In this document: positions 1 through 8,516 of the stretch, piece by piece | Position numbering within the stretch: the stretch's first letter is position 1 | Layout: each line of letters begins with the position of its first letter | Assembly (NCBI GenBank): GCA_934647195.1 | Contig: CAKUFD010000004.1 | Coordinates: 124,001-188,000 of the forward strand | DNA length: 64,000 nucleotides | Source of the DNA: an uncultured Collinsella sp. | GTDB taxonomy: Bacteria > Actinomycetota > Coriobacteriia > Coriobacteriales > Coriobacteriaceae | Direction of reading: 5' to 3' | Translations under genes and position numbers: made by a program | The notes under the pieces: model-generated | Seen by the model: only the letters and a program-made list of their open reading frames with translations | Databases searched by the model: none | Told to the model about the DNA's origin: nothing

Positions 1-77
1 GTTATACGAGTGCGGCGCGGCGCCTGAGCCTTTTGCCGCACAAAGAATGAGCGATAGGGGCACAAAGGAGTATGCAC

Positions 78-1061
78 GTGGGCGTGCCGGCAGGGCAAAC
101 ACAGCAAGAGACGGTATCGACAGGAACCGATGCGGCATCGCGTAGGCAGCGCCGCGCTTGGCGCAATCGCCTGAATGGTCGCGAATCGCGCAAGACGTTC
201 ATAGGCGTGCTCGCCACGTTGGCGGGCGCATGCCTTTGGGGCTTCTCGGGTACTTCGGCAAGCATGCTGTTTGATGTCTATCACGTCGATACGCTTTGGC
301 TGCTTTCTGTTCGCCAGATCTTTGCCGGTTTGCTGTTCATGGTGCTCATCGCCTTTACCGCGCGCGATCGTTTCGTTCGTCTGTGGACCAATCCGGCCCA
401 TATCCGCACCCAGCTGCTCTTTACCTTGTTTGGTCTTTTTGCCAACCAGCTCTTCTATTTGATCGCCATCCGGCTTACCAATGCGGGCACGGCGACGGTT
501 CTGCAGTGCCTCGAGCTCATTATCATTATGGTGATCACCTGCGTGCGTCAGGTGCGCGGCCCGCGGAAGCGTGAGCTTGCAGGCTTGATATTGGCTTTGC
601 TGGGCACCTTCCTTATCGCCACGGGCGGCGATATCTCGGCGCTTGCCATCTCACCCGCGGGTCTTATCGCCGGTCTATTGACCGCGGTCTTTGCAGCAGC
701 GACGGTTATGATTCCCGCGAGTCTGCTGCCCGAATATGGCTCGCCGGTGGTTACCGGCTCGGCCATGATGCTTTCGGGCATCATCACCTGTGCATTTGTG
801 CAGCCGTGGAACAATGCCCCCGCGCTCGACGTTGCGGGCATCGAGGCCCTGGTTGTCTTTATCGTAGCTGGCTCGTTCCTTTCTTACATGCTTTATATGC
901 AGGGCGTCAAGGACCTGGGCGGCATGCGCGCGAGCATGATCGCCACGGTAGAGCCCGTCTCCGCGGCGGTGACGAGCGCCATCCTTTTGGGCGTGGCCTT
1001 CTCCGGTGCCGACATTGCGGGCTTTGCCGCGATCATCATCATGGTGTTCCTGACGGTCTAA
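78..1061 (+). CDS. EamA/DMT-family transporter
   Basis: Likely a metabolite exporter of the drug/metabolite transporter superfamily, acting in the cytoplasmic membrane; the substrate cannot be read from sequence. About ten hydrophobic segments form two EamA repeats, the first beginning near residue 40 with the typical AGACLWGFSGTSA start. The first ATG, at 72, lies only one base after AAAGGAG, so the in-frame GTG at 78, seven bases after it, is the better start (327 aa). About 40 residues rich in Arg and Gln precede the first membrane segment. It stands alone, convergent with the SPFH gene, and shares the hairpin at 1107-1139 with it. Family confident, substrate unknown. Confidence 0.8.
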   Translation: MGVPAGQTQQETVSTGTDAASRRQRRAWRNRLNGRESRKTFIGVLATLAGACLWGFSGTSASMLFDVYHVDTLWLLSVRQIFAGLLFMVLIAFTARDRFVRLWTNPAHIRTQLLFTLFGLFANQLFYLIAIRLTNAGTATVLQCLELIIIMVITCVRQVRGPRKRELAGLILALLGTFLIATGGDISALAISPAGLIAGLLTAVFAAATVMIPASLLPEYGSPVVTGSAMMLSGIITCAFVQPWNNAPALDVAGIEALVVFIVAGSFLSYMLYMQGVKDLGGMRASMIATVEPVSAAVTSAILLGVAFSGADIAGFAAIIIMVFLTV

Positions 1062-1100
1062 GAGGAGCTCCCCAGAAGCGCTCCGGCTTCTCATGACATG

Positions 1101-1139
1101 AAAAAACACCCGCGCAGGACGTGGGTCCATACGCGGGTG
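1101..1139 (-). terminator. Rho-independent terminator of the SPFH gene
   Basis: CACCCGCG at 1107-1114 pairs with CGCGGGTG at 1132-1139. On the minus strand the stem is followed by six T (1106-1101). It lies just beyond the stop of the minus-strand SPFH gene and may also stop the convergent EamA transcript. Confidence 0.75.
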
Positions 1140-1174
1140 CGGAAGGGTGCGTGCGTGCTTGTGTGGCGGCGGCG

Positions 1175-2131
1175 TTACTGCTGCGGGTCCACGGGCGGGA
1201 CGTTGCCCTGACGATTGGCCTCGCCGGCGCACAGCATCTGCTCGAACATGCTCGATGCTTGCTTGTAGTCGCTCGGGAGTACGACGGTGGCGCTCTTGCC
1301 GCTCTTGGCGAACTCGTTCATCATCTCGGTCCACTGGGTGAACATGAACAGTTGGTTTGCCTCGTCGTTGCCCACGCCTGTCTCCTGGATGGTCTCGAGC
1401 GAGTCCTTGATGCCCAGCGCGATGGCCTTGCGCTGGTTGGCGATACCCTCGCCGGCCTTCTCCATAGCCTCGGCCTCTGCCTTGGCCTCGGTTACGCGGC
1501 GGATGCGGTCGGCCTCGGCCAGATCCTGAGCTGCGGCCTTGGTGCGCTGCGCGGCGTTGATCTGGTTCATGGAGTCCTCGACCTCATGCGGCAGGGCAAT
1601 CTTGGTGATAAGCGTCGAGACCAGGGTGAAGCCGTAGGCGTCCATCTGCTCGGACACGGTGGCGTTGACGTCTTTTGCGATGTCGTCCTTCTTGGCAAAG
1701 ACCTCGTCGAGGGTGTAGACGGGGATGGAGGAGCGCAGGGCGTCGGTGATGAAGTCGCGCATCTGGGCTACCGGCTGCTGGAGCATGTAATAGCTCTTGT
1801 AGACGCCGGACTGCTCGGGCGTGGCGCCAAGCTCGTAGCTCACGTGGTACTGCGCGGAGACCTCGAGGCCGATGGTCACGTTGTCCTCGGTCTTCACGTC
1901 GATGTCAAAGCCGTTTTTCATGGTGCGCAGGCTTACCGTGGCTGCCTTGCGGTCCACGAAGGGGATCTTGGCATGGAAGCCCGCGCCTACGATCTTGTTG
2001 AACTTGCCCAGGCGCTCGATGATCACGGCGTGTTGCTGCTTGACCACGAAGAAGACGTTGCCGGTGAGGGCAAACACAACAAAGAGGAGGATGAGAATCC
2101 AAAGGATGCTGCCGACGGCTGCAAAGATCAT
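1175..2131 (-). CDS. SPFH/band 7 (stomatin-like) membrane protein
   Basis: Scaffold protein of the SPFH/prohibitin superfamily, expected to form large rings on the cytoplasmic membrane and organise membrane domains or proteases. Residues 1-28 form one hydrophobic segment, followed by the band-7 core (QQHAVIIERLGKFNK, then the AKIPFVDR region), then an Ala/Glu/Lys-rich helical stretch at about 200-245 suited to a coiled coil. The tail is Pro/Gln rich. Length, 318 aa, is normal for the HflC/QmcA/HIR type. An NfeD-like partner, common beside such genes, is absent. It follows the M32 peptidase on the same strand, separated by a hairpin. Confidence 0.85.
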   Translation of the reverse strand: MIFAAVGSILWILILLFVVFALTGNVFFVVKQQHAVIIERLGKFNKIVGAGFHAKIPFVDRKAATVSLRTMKNGFDIDVKTEDNVTIGLEVSAQYHVSYELGATPEQSGVYKSYYMLQQPVAQMRDFITDALRSSIPVYTLDEVFAKKDDIAKDVNATVSEQMDAYGFTLVSTLITKIALPHEVEDSMNQINAAQRTKAAAQDLAEADRIRRVTEAKAEAEAMEKAGEGIANQRKAIALGIKDSLETIQETGVGNDEANQLFMFTQWTEMMNEFAKSGKSATVVLPSDYKQASSMFEQMLCAGEANRQGNVPPVDPQQ

Positions 2132-2224
2132 GTCTGTTCCTTAGAACGGGCCGATATTGTTCTCGATTCTACCCGATATGGCAGACGGCGAGTCCCCGTT
2201 TCGGGTTAGCGTTGTGCAAGGAAG

Positions 2225-2269
2225 CGCCCATCGCAGTGGCTATCCGGTGCGGGGCCACCGCGATGGGCG
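2225..2269. terminator. GC-rich hairpin between M32 peptidase and SPFH genes
   Basis: CGCCCATCGC (2225-2234) pairs with GCGATGGGCG (2260-2269), extended inward by GTGGC/GCCAC (2236-2240, 2254-2258). It lies just past the stop of the minus-strand M32 gene. No T-run follows on the minus strand, so it may terminate weakly or only protect the 3' end of the mRNA. Confidence 0.45.
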
Positions 2270-2311
2270 TGTGGGACGGATGAGGACGCAAGGCGTCTTT
2301 GTATTGCTGCC

Positions 2312-3841
2312 CTACAGGTTGTACAGCGAGCGGAACTTCTCGTTCAGATAATCGCAGTAGAAGTGGGCGTCGAAGGGGGCGCCGCATGCGTTTTGGATTA
2401 GCTCCGGCGCGTCCTTGGAGCGGCCCCACTGCCAGATCTTGTTGCCCAGCCAGGTGCAGACGGGCGAGAGATCGCCTGCGGCACAGGCGGAGTCGATGTC
2501 CACGCCGTCGGCTTTCATGGCGGGCACGTACTGAGCGTCGTAGGCGCTGCCCAGGGCGTAGGTGGGGAAGTAGCCAAACGAGCCGCCCGACCAGTGGACA
2601 TCCTGCAGGCAGCCGCGGGTGTCATCGGGCACTTCGACACCCAGGTATTCGTTCATAAAGCGGCTCCACAGGGCGGGAATGTCGCGGGCCGTGGCCTCAC
2701 CGGCAAAGAGCAGTCGCTCGATCTCGTAGCGCACCATGATGTGCAGGGGATAGGTGAGCTCGTCGGCCTCGGTGCGAATGAGTGAGGGGCGCGCGATGTT
2801 GACGGCGCGATAGAGGTCGTCTTCGCACACCTGGCCATAGACCTCGGGAACGTGCTTGCGCAAGACCTGCAGCAGCGGGCCCATGAAGGCGCGGCTGCGC
2901 GCCACGGTGTTCTCGAAGAAGCGGCTCTGGCTCTCGTGGATGCCCATCGAGGTGCCGCCCTCGAGGCTCGTGAAGGCGTAAGCAGGGTTGACGCCCAGCT
3001 CGTAGATGGTATGCCCGGCCTCGTGGACGATGGAGAATACGTTAGAGAGGGCGTCGTCCTCATAGAAGTGCGTGGCGATGCGCGCGTCACCGGTGGCAAA
3101 GCCTTCGGAGAAGGGATGCTCGGTCACGGCAAGCGTGGTGTCTGCAAGGTCGAGGCCCACGAGTTTCATCAAATCGAGGGAGAGGGCCTTTTGCGCTTCG
3201 ACGGGCACGTGCGCGTGGGCGAAGGGGGCTTCTGACTGTTCGCCGCGCTCGCCAATCTCGTGCACGAGCGGAACCACGGTATCTTTGACCTGGGCGCAGA
3301 AGGCGTCGAAGGACGCGGTGGAAAGGCCGCGCTCATGCTGATCGAGCCAGACGTCGTACGGGTCGGCCTTGGGGTTCATGAGTGCTGCCTGGTGCTTGAG
3401 GGAATCGACGATGCGGTCGATGTAAGGCTCAAAGCTTGCCCAGTCGTTGGCGACCTTGGCCTTGTGCCAGACGGCCTGCGCCTCGCAGGTCAGACGGGTC
3501 CAGGCCTCGGCCTCCTCGGCGGGAATGGCCAGCGCCTCGTGTTGGTCGCGTGCGAGGACGCGCGCCTCGGCGCGCAGCTGCTCATCTGCGACGTTGCCAG
3601 ATTCAACGGCGTCGAGCAGGTCTTTCACCTTTTTTACGGAGGACTTCTTGGTGAGAAGCTTGTGGTATTCGCTGGCAAGTGTGCCCATCGCCTCGGTGCG
3701 TGCGGCGGCGCCGTTCTCGGGCGCGATGGTGGCGCCATCGAACTCGGCGATCTTCATCAGGTAGCTGCGGCACCAAAGCTTTCGCTCAAGCTTGCGCACG
3801 GAGGCGGCAGCCTTCTTTGTTTGATCTTTCTTTTTTCCCAT
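2312..3841 (-). CDS. M32-family metallocarboxypeptidase (Taq type)
   Basis: Cytoplasmic zinc carboxypeptidase that removes C-terminal residues from peptides. The family motifs are clear: HEAGH zinc motif within SIVHEAGHTIYELG, the M32-specific GIHESQSRFFEN, and IRTEADELTYPLH with the third metal-ligand region. An open frame continues upstream to 4051, but the ATG at 3841 (MGKKKDQTKK) has GGGAG six bases before it and gives 509 aa, normal for M32; the longer N-terminus would run through the fold-back element at 3951-4134. The N-terminus is Lys/Ala rich. Identification is firm. Confidence 0.92.
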   Translation of the reverse strand: MGKKKDQTKKAAASVRKLERKLWCRSYLMKIAEFDGATIAPENGAAARTEAMGTLASEYHKLLTKKSSVKKVKDLLDAVESGNVADEQLRAEARVLARDQHEALAIPAEEAEAWTRLTCEAQAVWHKAKVANDWASFEPYIDRIVDSLKHQAALMNPKADPYDVWLDQHERGLSTASFDAFCAQVKDTVVPLVHEIGERGEQSEAPFAHAHVPVEAQKALSLDLMKLVGLDLADTTLAVTEHPFSEGFATGDARIATHFYEDDALSNVFSIVHEAGHTIYELGVNPAYAFTSLEGGTSMGIHESQSRFFENTVARSRAFMGPLLQVLRKHVPEVYGQVCEDDLYRAVNIARPSLIRTEADELTYPLHIMVRYEIERLLFAGEATARDIPALWSRFMNEYLGVEVPDDTRGCLQDVHWSGGSFGYFPTYALGSAYDAQYVPAMKADGVDIDSACAAGDLSPVCTWLGNKIWQWGRSKDAPELIQNACGAPFDAHFYCDYLNEKFRSLYNL

Positions 3842-3950
3842 GTTCGCTCCCATCGCTTGGTGCCAAAACACTCCAAGTGTACCCGTGTGCGGGTGTGGGG
3901 AGCGGGTTGGGTGATGGCGGATCTTTGAACGGGCGTCAATCCCGCTCGAG

Positions 3951-4134
3951 GTGGTGAAAAAATCGAAATATGTACGATTGGGGGCTTCGATTTTGGCATG
4001 CATAAAGGTGCGGGGACCGAAATCGGCGACGAAGGGCGCGATGGACAGCATTCACGGTGCTCGCGAGGGTGCTTCGGTCCTCTGCGAAGCCCATTGAGGA
4101 GCTGGACATCGTACATTTTTTGATTTTTCCACCA
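3951..4134. repeat. Nested fold-back element upstream of the T-box
   Basis: Outer arms 3952-3978 and 4108-4134 pair over 27 positions with only two mismatches and one G-T pair; the core is ATGTACGAT against ATCGTACAT. Nested inside are GGGCTTCG (3982-3989) with CGAAGCCC (4085-4092), and GGACCGAA (4014-4021) with TTCGGTCC (4073-4080). Three collinear pairings in 184 bp indicate a selected or transposon-derived fold-back. No convincing ORF lies inside. It could be a MITE-like element or a structured RNA; a terminator-like element sits just downstream on the plus strand. Confidence 0.7.
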
Positions 4135-4144
4135 TTTTGGACGG

Positions 4145-4190
4145 GCGCCGCTGCGGGAAAAGCTGCGGCGCAGTTTAGCGGCGATTTTTT
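4145..4190 (+). terminator. Terminator-like element downstream of fold-back
   Basis: CGCCGCT (4146-4152) can pair with AGCGGCG (4177-4183), followed by A and six T (4185-4190). A competing shorter hairpin pairs GCGCCGC (4145-4151) with GCGGCGC (4165-4171). No plus-strand protein gene lies upstream, so it may end a small RNA that includes the fold-back at 3951-4134. Confidence 0.5.
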
Positions 4191-4230
4191 ATGCAATTGA
4201 GCATCGCTTTTATTCATTTTGGGTATTTGA

Positions 4231-4246
4231 GCCCACGCGCGTGGGC
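4231..4246. repeat. Perfect 16-bp palindrome
   Basis: GCCCACGCGCGTGGGC is a perfect palindrome about 100 bp upstream of the T-box promoter. It could be a protein-binding site or a small hairpin. No second copy was noticed. Confidence 0.4.
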
Positions 4247-4344
4247 TGCGGCTTACGGTGAGAGCGCCCTGCGAGCTCGATGTGCGTGCCGCGCGAAAAA
4301 GAGGCATATGGCCCGTGGATGCTGCACGTTCACCGCATGCCTTG

Positions 4345-4353
4345 TGCTATCAT
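4345..4353 (+). promoter_or_regulatory. Extended -10 promoter of the pheS T-box transcript
   Basis: TGC followed by TATCAT (4348-4353) reads as an extended -10 element. No good -35 hexamer is visible 17 bases upstream. It would start RNA at about 4360, just before the T-box fold. Confidence 0.45.
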
Positions 4354-4359
4354 TTTGGC

Positions 4360-4629
4360 CAATGCGTTGACGGAGAGGGTTTGGTCCGCCGCGCCGGGTT
4401 TAAGAGAGAAGAGGTCATGGGCTGCAAGCCTCTTCACCTTGGCAAGGGCTAAACGTTCACTCCCGAGCAGCAACCTGAACGGGCACCGCCTGAGTAGGGG
4501 AGCCGTGAGCCTCGCGACAAGAGGTCAAAAGAGGGTATGCCGGGCCAGACATCCGGCTGCCAAACAAGGTGGTACCGCGGAATTCAACCGTCCTTGGGTA
4601 AGCGAGACGCGCCCAAGGACGGTTTTTTA
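4360..4629 (+). promoter_or_regulatory. T-box leader controlling pheS
   Basis: A tRNA-sensing leader that lets transcription continue when tRNA-Phe is uncharged. The T-box sequence AAGGTGGTACCGCGG at 4566-4580 matches the family core and is followed at once by a strong terminator (4586-4628). The gene downstream is pheS, so the expected specifier is a Phe codon; TTC at 4433-4435, on the 3' side of a stem formed with AAGAGG, is a candidate I could not prove by folding. Leader length of about 270 nt is normal. Confidence 0.85.
4586..4628 (+). terminator. Regulated terminator of the T-box
   Basis: CCGTCCTTGGG (4588-4598) pairs with CCCAAGGACGG (4612-4622), followed by six T (4623-4628). It overlaps the antiterminator side of the T-box, the usual mutually exclusive arrangement. 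Confidence 0.9.
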
Positions 4630-4685
4630 TTGCCGAGTGCGGGCGGACGGGGCATGGCACCCGTGCAGACAGGAAAGGAAGATAG

Positions 4686-5762
4686 ATGAGTCTGATCGAT
4701 GATCTGGCCAAGCTCGAAGCGGAGGCAAAGGAGCTTATCGCTAACGCCGACGACGCCGAGAAGCTCGAGGCCGCCCGCGTGGCCCTGCTCGGCCGCAAGG
4801 GTCGCGTGACCGGTCTGATGCGCATGATGGGCAAGCTTTCTCCCGAGGAGCGCCCCGTGATGGGCAAGCGCGCCAACGAGATGCGCCAGCTGGTCGAGGG
4901 CCTGTTCGAGGAGCGCAAGGCCGAGATGAAGGCTGCTGCCCTCAAGCATGCACTCGAGCATGACGCCGTGGACATTACCCTGCCGGGCATTCGTCCGCAG
5001 ATTGGCCACCAGCACCTCATCAAGCAGATTATCGAGGAGGCCGAGGATATCTTCTGCGGCATCGGATACACTGTCGAGTCCGGCCCGCAGGTCGACACCT
5101 CCTACTACAACTTCACCGCGCTCAACGCCCCCATGGATCACCCCAGCCGTTCTGCGCGCGATACCTTCTACGTGGTCGACAATAACCCCGGCAGCGTGGC
5201 GCACCCCGAGCCGCACGCCCATGGCGAGTCCGACATCCTGCTGCGCACCCAGACCTCGGGCGTGCAGATCCATACCATGGAAAGCCAGAAGCCGCCCATC
5301 TACATGATCTGCCCGGGTACCGTGTACCGTCCCGATACGGCAGACGCCTGCCATCTGCCGCAGTTCAACCAGATCGAGGGCCTCGTGGTGGACGAGGGCA
5401 TCACCTTCGGTGACCTTAAGGGCACGCTCGATTACTTCGTTAAGTGCATGTTTGGCGAGGACCGCAAAACGCGCTATCGTCCGCACTTCTTCCCCTTCAC
5501 CGAGCCTTCCTGCGAGGTCGACGTGAGCTGCCACGTGTGTGGCGGCAAGGGCTGCAACTTCTGCAAGCATTCCGGCTGGATCGAGATCTTGGGCTGCGGC
5601 ATGGTCGACCCCAACGTGCTTATCAACTGCGGCATCGACCCCGAGAAATATACCGGCTTCGCTTTTGGCATCGGCGCCGAGCGCGTGGCGGCACTTCGCT
5701 ACGACCTGCCCGACTTGCGCACGCTGATGACGGGCGATATGCGCTGTCTCAACCAGTTTTAG
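4686..5762 (+). CDS. pheS: Phenylalanyl-tRNA synthetase alpha subunit
   Basis: Catalytic subunit of the alpha2-beta2 class II synthetase that charges tRNA-Phe in the cytoplasm. The N-terminal coiled-coil arm (residues 1-85) contains the characteristic LLGRKGRVTGLMRMMG. The class II core contains DHPSRSARDTFYV, a motif-2 region (VYRPDTADACHLPQFNQIEGL), HFFPFTEPSCEVD, and motif 3 at GFAFGIGAERVAALRY. CxxC pairs lie at CHVCGGKGCNFC. Length 358 aa is somewhat long but usual. An AGGAAAG ribosome site precedes the ATG. Expression is set by the T-box upstream; pheT follows after an unusually long 205-bp spacer. Confidence 0.97.
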   Translation: MSLIDDLAKLEAEAKELIANADDAEKLEAARVALLGRKGRVTGLMRMMGKLSPEERPVMGKRANEMRQLVEGLFEERKAEMKAAALKHALEHDAVDITLPGIRPQIGHQHLIKQIIEEAEDIFCGIGYTVESGPQVDTSYYNFTALNAPMDHPSRSARDTFYVVDNNPGSVAHPEPHAHGESDILLRTQTSGVQIHTMESQKPPIYMICPGTVYRPDTADACHLPQFNQIEGLVVDEGITFGDLKGTLDYFVKCMFGEDRKTRYRPHFFPFTEPSCEVDVSCHVCGGKGCNFCKHSGWIEILGCGMVDPNVLINCGIDPEKYTGFAFGIGAERVAALRYDLPDLRTLMTGDMRCLNQF

Positions 5763-5785
5763 GTTGACTTGTCCCGGCGGCTTCT

Positions 5786-5871
5786 CGAAGCACCGCACCT
5801 TGCCCTTCAATCGTCGGTCGCCGCACGTTAGGCGTGCGCCCTCCTCTTTCAGGGCAATCTGCGGCACTTCG
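5786..5871. repeat. Fold-back element in the pheS-pheT spacer
   Basis: Three consecutive pairings stack in register: CGAAG (5786-5790) with CTTCG (5867-5871), CCGCA (5793-5797) with TGCGG (5860-5864), and TTGCCCT (5800-5806) with AGGGCAA (5851-5857), separated by symmetric two-base internal loops. An inner hairpin pairs CGCACG (5822-5827) with CGTGCG (5833-5838) around TTAGG. The fold occupies the spacer of an operon whose genes usually nearly touch. It has no T-run, so it is not an ordinary terminator. Confidence 0.65.
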
Positions 5872-5967
5872 GAAAGCCGTATACCTGATTGATCGTTCTA
5901 GTTGATTTCGTCTTCGCTGCTGTAATTCACTCCCATGCGTATGGGGTTAGATAAAAAGGAGAGCTAA

Positions 5968-8421
5968 ATGCGCGTTTCGTATGACTGGCTCAAGACTATG
6001 ATCGATGTGCCCGAGAGCCCTAAGGAGCTTTCGGACGAGTATATCCGCACCGGTACCGAGGTTGAGGCTATCGATGTTGTGGGAGAGAGCTTTGACCACG
6101 TGGTCACGGCTCAGGTGCTCGAGAAGGAGCCGCATCCCGATAGCGACCACATGTATGTGTGCAAGGTCTCCGTGGGCGATAAGAACGTCGATGCCGAGGG
6201 CAATCCCGAGCCGCTGCAGATCGTCTGCGGTGCCCAGAACTTCGAGGCAGGCGATCATATCGTGACTGCCATGATCGGGGCGGAGCTGCCCGGAGGCATC
6301 AAGATCAAGAAGTCCAAGCTCCGTGGCGTTGCGAGCTTTGGTATGAACTGCTCTGCGCGCGAGCTGGGCATAGGCGGCGACCATGCGGGCATCATGATCT
6401 TGCCCGATGACGCTCCCGTCGGCATGCCTTTTGGCGAGTACTATGGTTCGTCCTATACCGTGTTGGACTGCGAGATCACGCCCAATCGTCCCGATTGCCT
6501 GTCCATGATCGGTATGGCGCGCGAGACCGGCGCCATCTTCGACCGCGATTATCACGTGGAGCTGCCTGCCATCAAGGCCGAGACCGGCCGCGCTACGGCA
6601 GACGAGCTTTCCGTCGAGATTGCCGATGAGGGCCTGTGCGACCGCTACGTTGCCCGCATCGTGCGCAACGTGAAGGTTGGGCCCTCGCCCGACTGGATGG
6701 TCAAGCGCCTGAATGGCCTGGGTATCCGTCCGCACAACAACATCGTCGATATCACCAACTACGTGATGATGCTCACCGGTCAGCCGCTCCACGCGTTTGA
6801 CCTCTCGACATTTGCTGAGCGCGATGGTCATCGCTCCGTGGTGGTGCGCGCCGCTAAGCAGGACGAGAAGTTCCAGACCCTCGACGGCGAGGAGCGCGTG
6901 CTCGACGCCGGCATGGGTCTTATCACCGACGGCGAGCGCCCGGTGGCCCTCGCGGGCGTTATGGGCGGCATGGACTCCGAGATCACCGACGCCTCTATAG
7001 ACGTGTTGGTTGAGAGCGCCTGCTTCAACGCCGGCCGCACCAGCCATACGAGCCGCGACCTCTCTCTTATCTCCGATGCCTCCATTCGCTTCGAGCGCCA
7101 AGTGGACGAGACGGGCTGCGTTGACGTCGCTAACGTGACGTGCGCGCTTATCGAAGAGCTTGCCGGCGGCGAGGTTGCTCCCGGCTATGTGGACGTGTAC
7201 CCCGCGCCCAAGACCATCGATTCCATCGTCCTGCGCTACCAGTGCGTTCTCGACATCTGCGGCGCACCCATCGAGCGCGACTTCGTGGTGCGCGCGCTTA
7301 CGCGCCTGGGCTGCACGGTCGAGGAGACGGGCGAGGATTACCTGGTCACGCCTCCGAGTTTCCGCCCCGACCTTCCGCGTGAGATCGACCTTATCGAAGA
7401 GATTTTGCGCCTGTGGGGCATGGGTCGCGTCGAGGCCACGATTCCCGCTGCCAAGAATCACATCGGCGGTCTGACACGCGAGCAGCAGCTTACGCGCAAG
7501 GTTGGTCAGATTCTGCGTGCCAGTGGACTCAACGAGACCACGACCTTTGGTTTTGCTGCCCCGGGCGACCTTGAGAAGATCCACATGTCCGCCGACGGCC
7601 GCGGCGTGCCTGTCGTGCTCATGAATCCGCTGGTTGCCGAGCAGACTGAGATGCGCCGTTCGCTCCTGCCCGGCTTGCTGCAGTCTGTTGCCTACAACGA
7701 GGCCCACGGTACGGCCAACGTGCATCTGTACGAGATTGGCACCCTCTTCCACGGCCGCGAGAACGCGAGTCTGCCGCGCGAGACGCAGTCTGTGGCAGGC
7801 GTGCTTACGGGTTCTTGGACCGATCAGACTTGGAACAACACCGTCGATAAGCTGCGCTTCTTTGCCGGTAAGGGCATTGTCGAGGAGCTGCTTGAGCAAC
7901 TGCGTCTGCCTAAGGTGCGCTTCCGCGTGGCAGAGGGCGAGGGCTACGAGTTCTTGCAGCCGGGCCGTGCCGCCGAGGTCCTCTCGGGCGGTACCGTGCT
8001 GGGCTGGGTGGGCGAGATTCACCCCGAGGCGCGCGAGGCTATGGATATCGACCAGATCGTGGTCGCCTTTGAGCTTGACCTCGACAAGCTCATCAAGGGT
8101 GCGCACAACCAGGAGAACTACCATGAGTTCTCGCCGTTCCCGGCTGTTCAGCACGACCTTGCCATTGTCGTCCCCGACGAGGTGACCTGCGAAGACCTGC
8201 TGCAGCGCATCACGAGCGCCGGCGGCAAGCTGCTCGAGAACGTGCGCCTGTTCGATGTCTACCGCGACCCCATTCGTGTGGGCGTGGGCAAGAAGTCCAT
8301 GGCGTTCTCGCTCACGTATCGCTCCGACGACCACACACTTACGAGTGACGAGGTCGAGCGCGCGCATGGCAAGATCGTCACCAAGGTGTGCAAGGCAACG
8401 GGCGGCGAGGTTCGCAGCTAG
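5968..8421 (+). CDS. pheT: Phenylalanyl-tRNA synthetase beta subunit
   Basis: Beta subunit of PheRS, required for tRNA binding and for editing mis-charged Tyr-tRNA-Phe. Domains in order: OB-fold tRNA-binding domain (about 40-150, with HPDSDHMYVCKV), B3/B4 editing module (about 210-390), B5 domain (about 400-470), the inactive class II core (about 490-700) and a C-terminal FDX-ACB anticodon-binding domain (about 715-817, starting FSPFPAVQHDLAIVV). Length 817 aa is typical. GGAGAG lies six bases before the ATG. The 205-bp spacer after pheS holds a fold-back element. Confidence 0.97.
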   Translation: MRVSYDWLKTMIDVPESPKELSDEYIRTGTEVEAIDVVGESFDHVVTAQVLEKEPHPDSDHMYVCKVSVGDKNVDAEGNPEPLQIVCGAQNFEAGDHIVTAMIGAELPGGIKIKKSKLRGVASFGMNCSARELGIGGDHAGIMILPDDAPVGMPFGEYYGSSYTVLDCEITPNRPDCLSMIGMARETGAIFDRDYHVELPAIKAETGRATADELSVEIADEGLCDRYVARIVRNVKVGPSPDWMVKRLNGLGIRPHNNIVDITNYVMMLTGQPLHAFDLSTFAERDGHRSVVVRAAKQDEKFQTLDGEERVLDAGMGLITDGERPVALAGVMGGMDSEITDASIDVLVESACFNAGRTSHTSRDLSLISDASIRFERQVDETGCVDVANVTCALIEELAGGEVAPGYVDVYPAPKTIDSIVLRYQCVLDICGAPIERDFVVRALTRLGCTVEETGEDYLVTPPSFRPDLPREIDLIEEILRLWGMGRVEATIPAAKNHIGGLTREQQLTRKVGQILRASGLNETTTFGFAAPGDLEKIHMSADGRGVPVVLMNPLVAEQTEMRRSLLPGLLQSVAYNEAHGTANVHLYEIGTLFHGRENASLPRETQSVAGVLTGSWTDQTWNNTVDKLRFFAGKGIVEELLEQLRLPKVRFRVAEGEGYEFLQPGRAAEVLSGGTVLGWVGEIHPEAREAMDIDQIVVAFELDLDKLIKGAHNQENYHEFSPFPAVQHDLAIVVPDEVTCEDLLQRITSAGGKLLENVRLFDVYRDPIRVGVGKKSMAFSLTYRSDDHTLTSDEVERAHGKIVTKVCKATGGEVRS

Positions 8422-8516
8422 TGTTGCACATGGTGCGATAGATTGATGTGGAGCACCTCGAACGTGGGGTGCTCCCTTGTTTTATCTGCGGGTACGCTGA
8501 TCGAGAGGAAGCTTCC

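Noticed and set aside
5947..8367. 806-codon frame antisense to pheT
   Set aside because: His/Ala/Gly/Asp/Leu-rich composition mirrors pheT codons; no motifs. An antisense shadow, as with other long opposite frames in this window.
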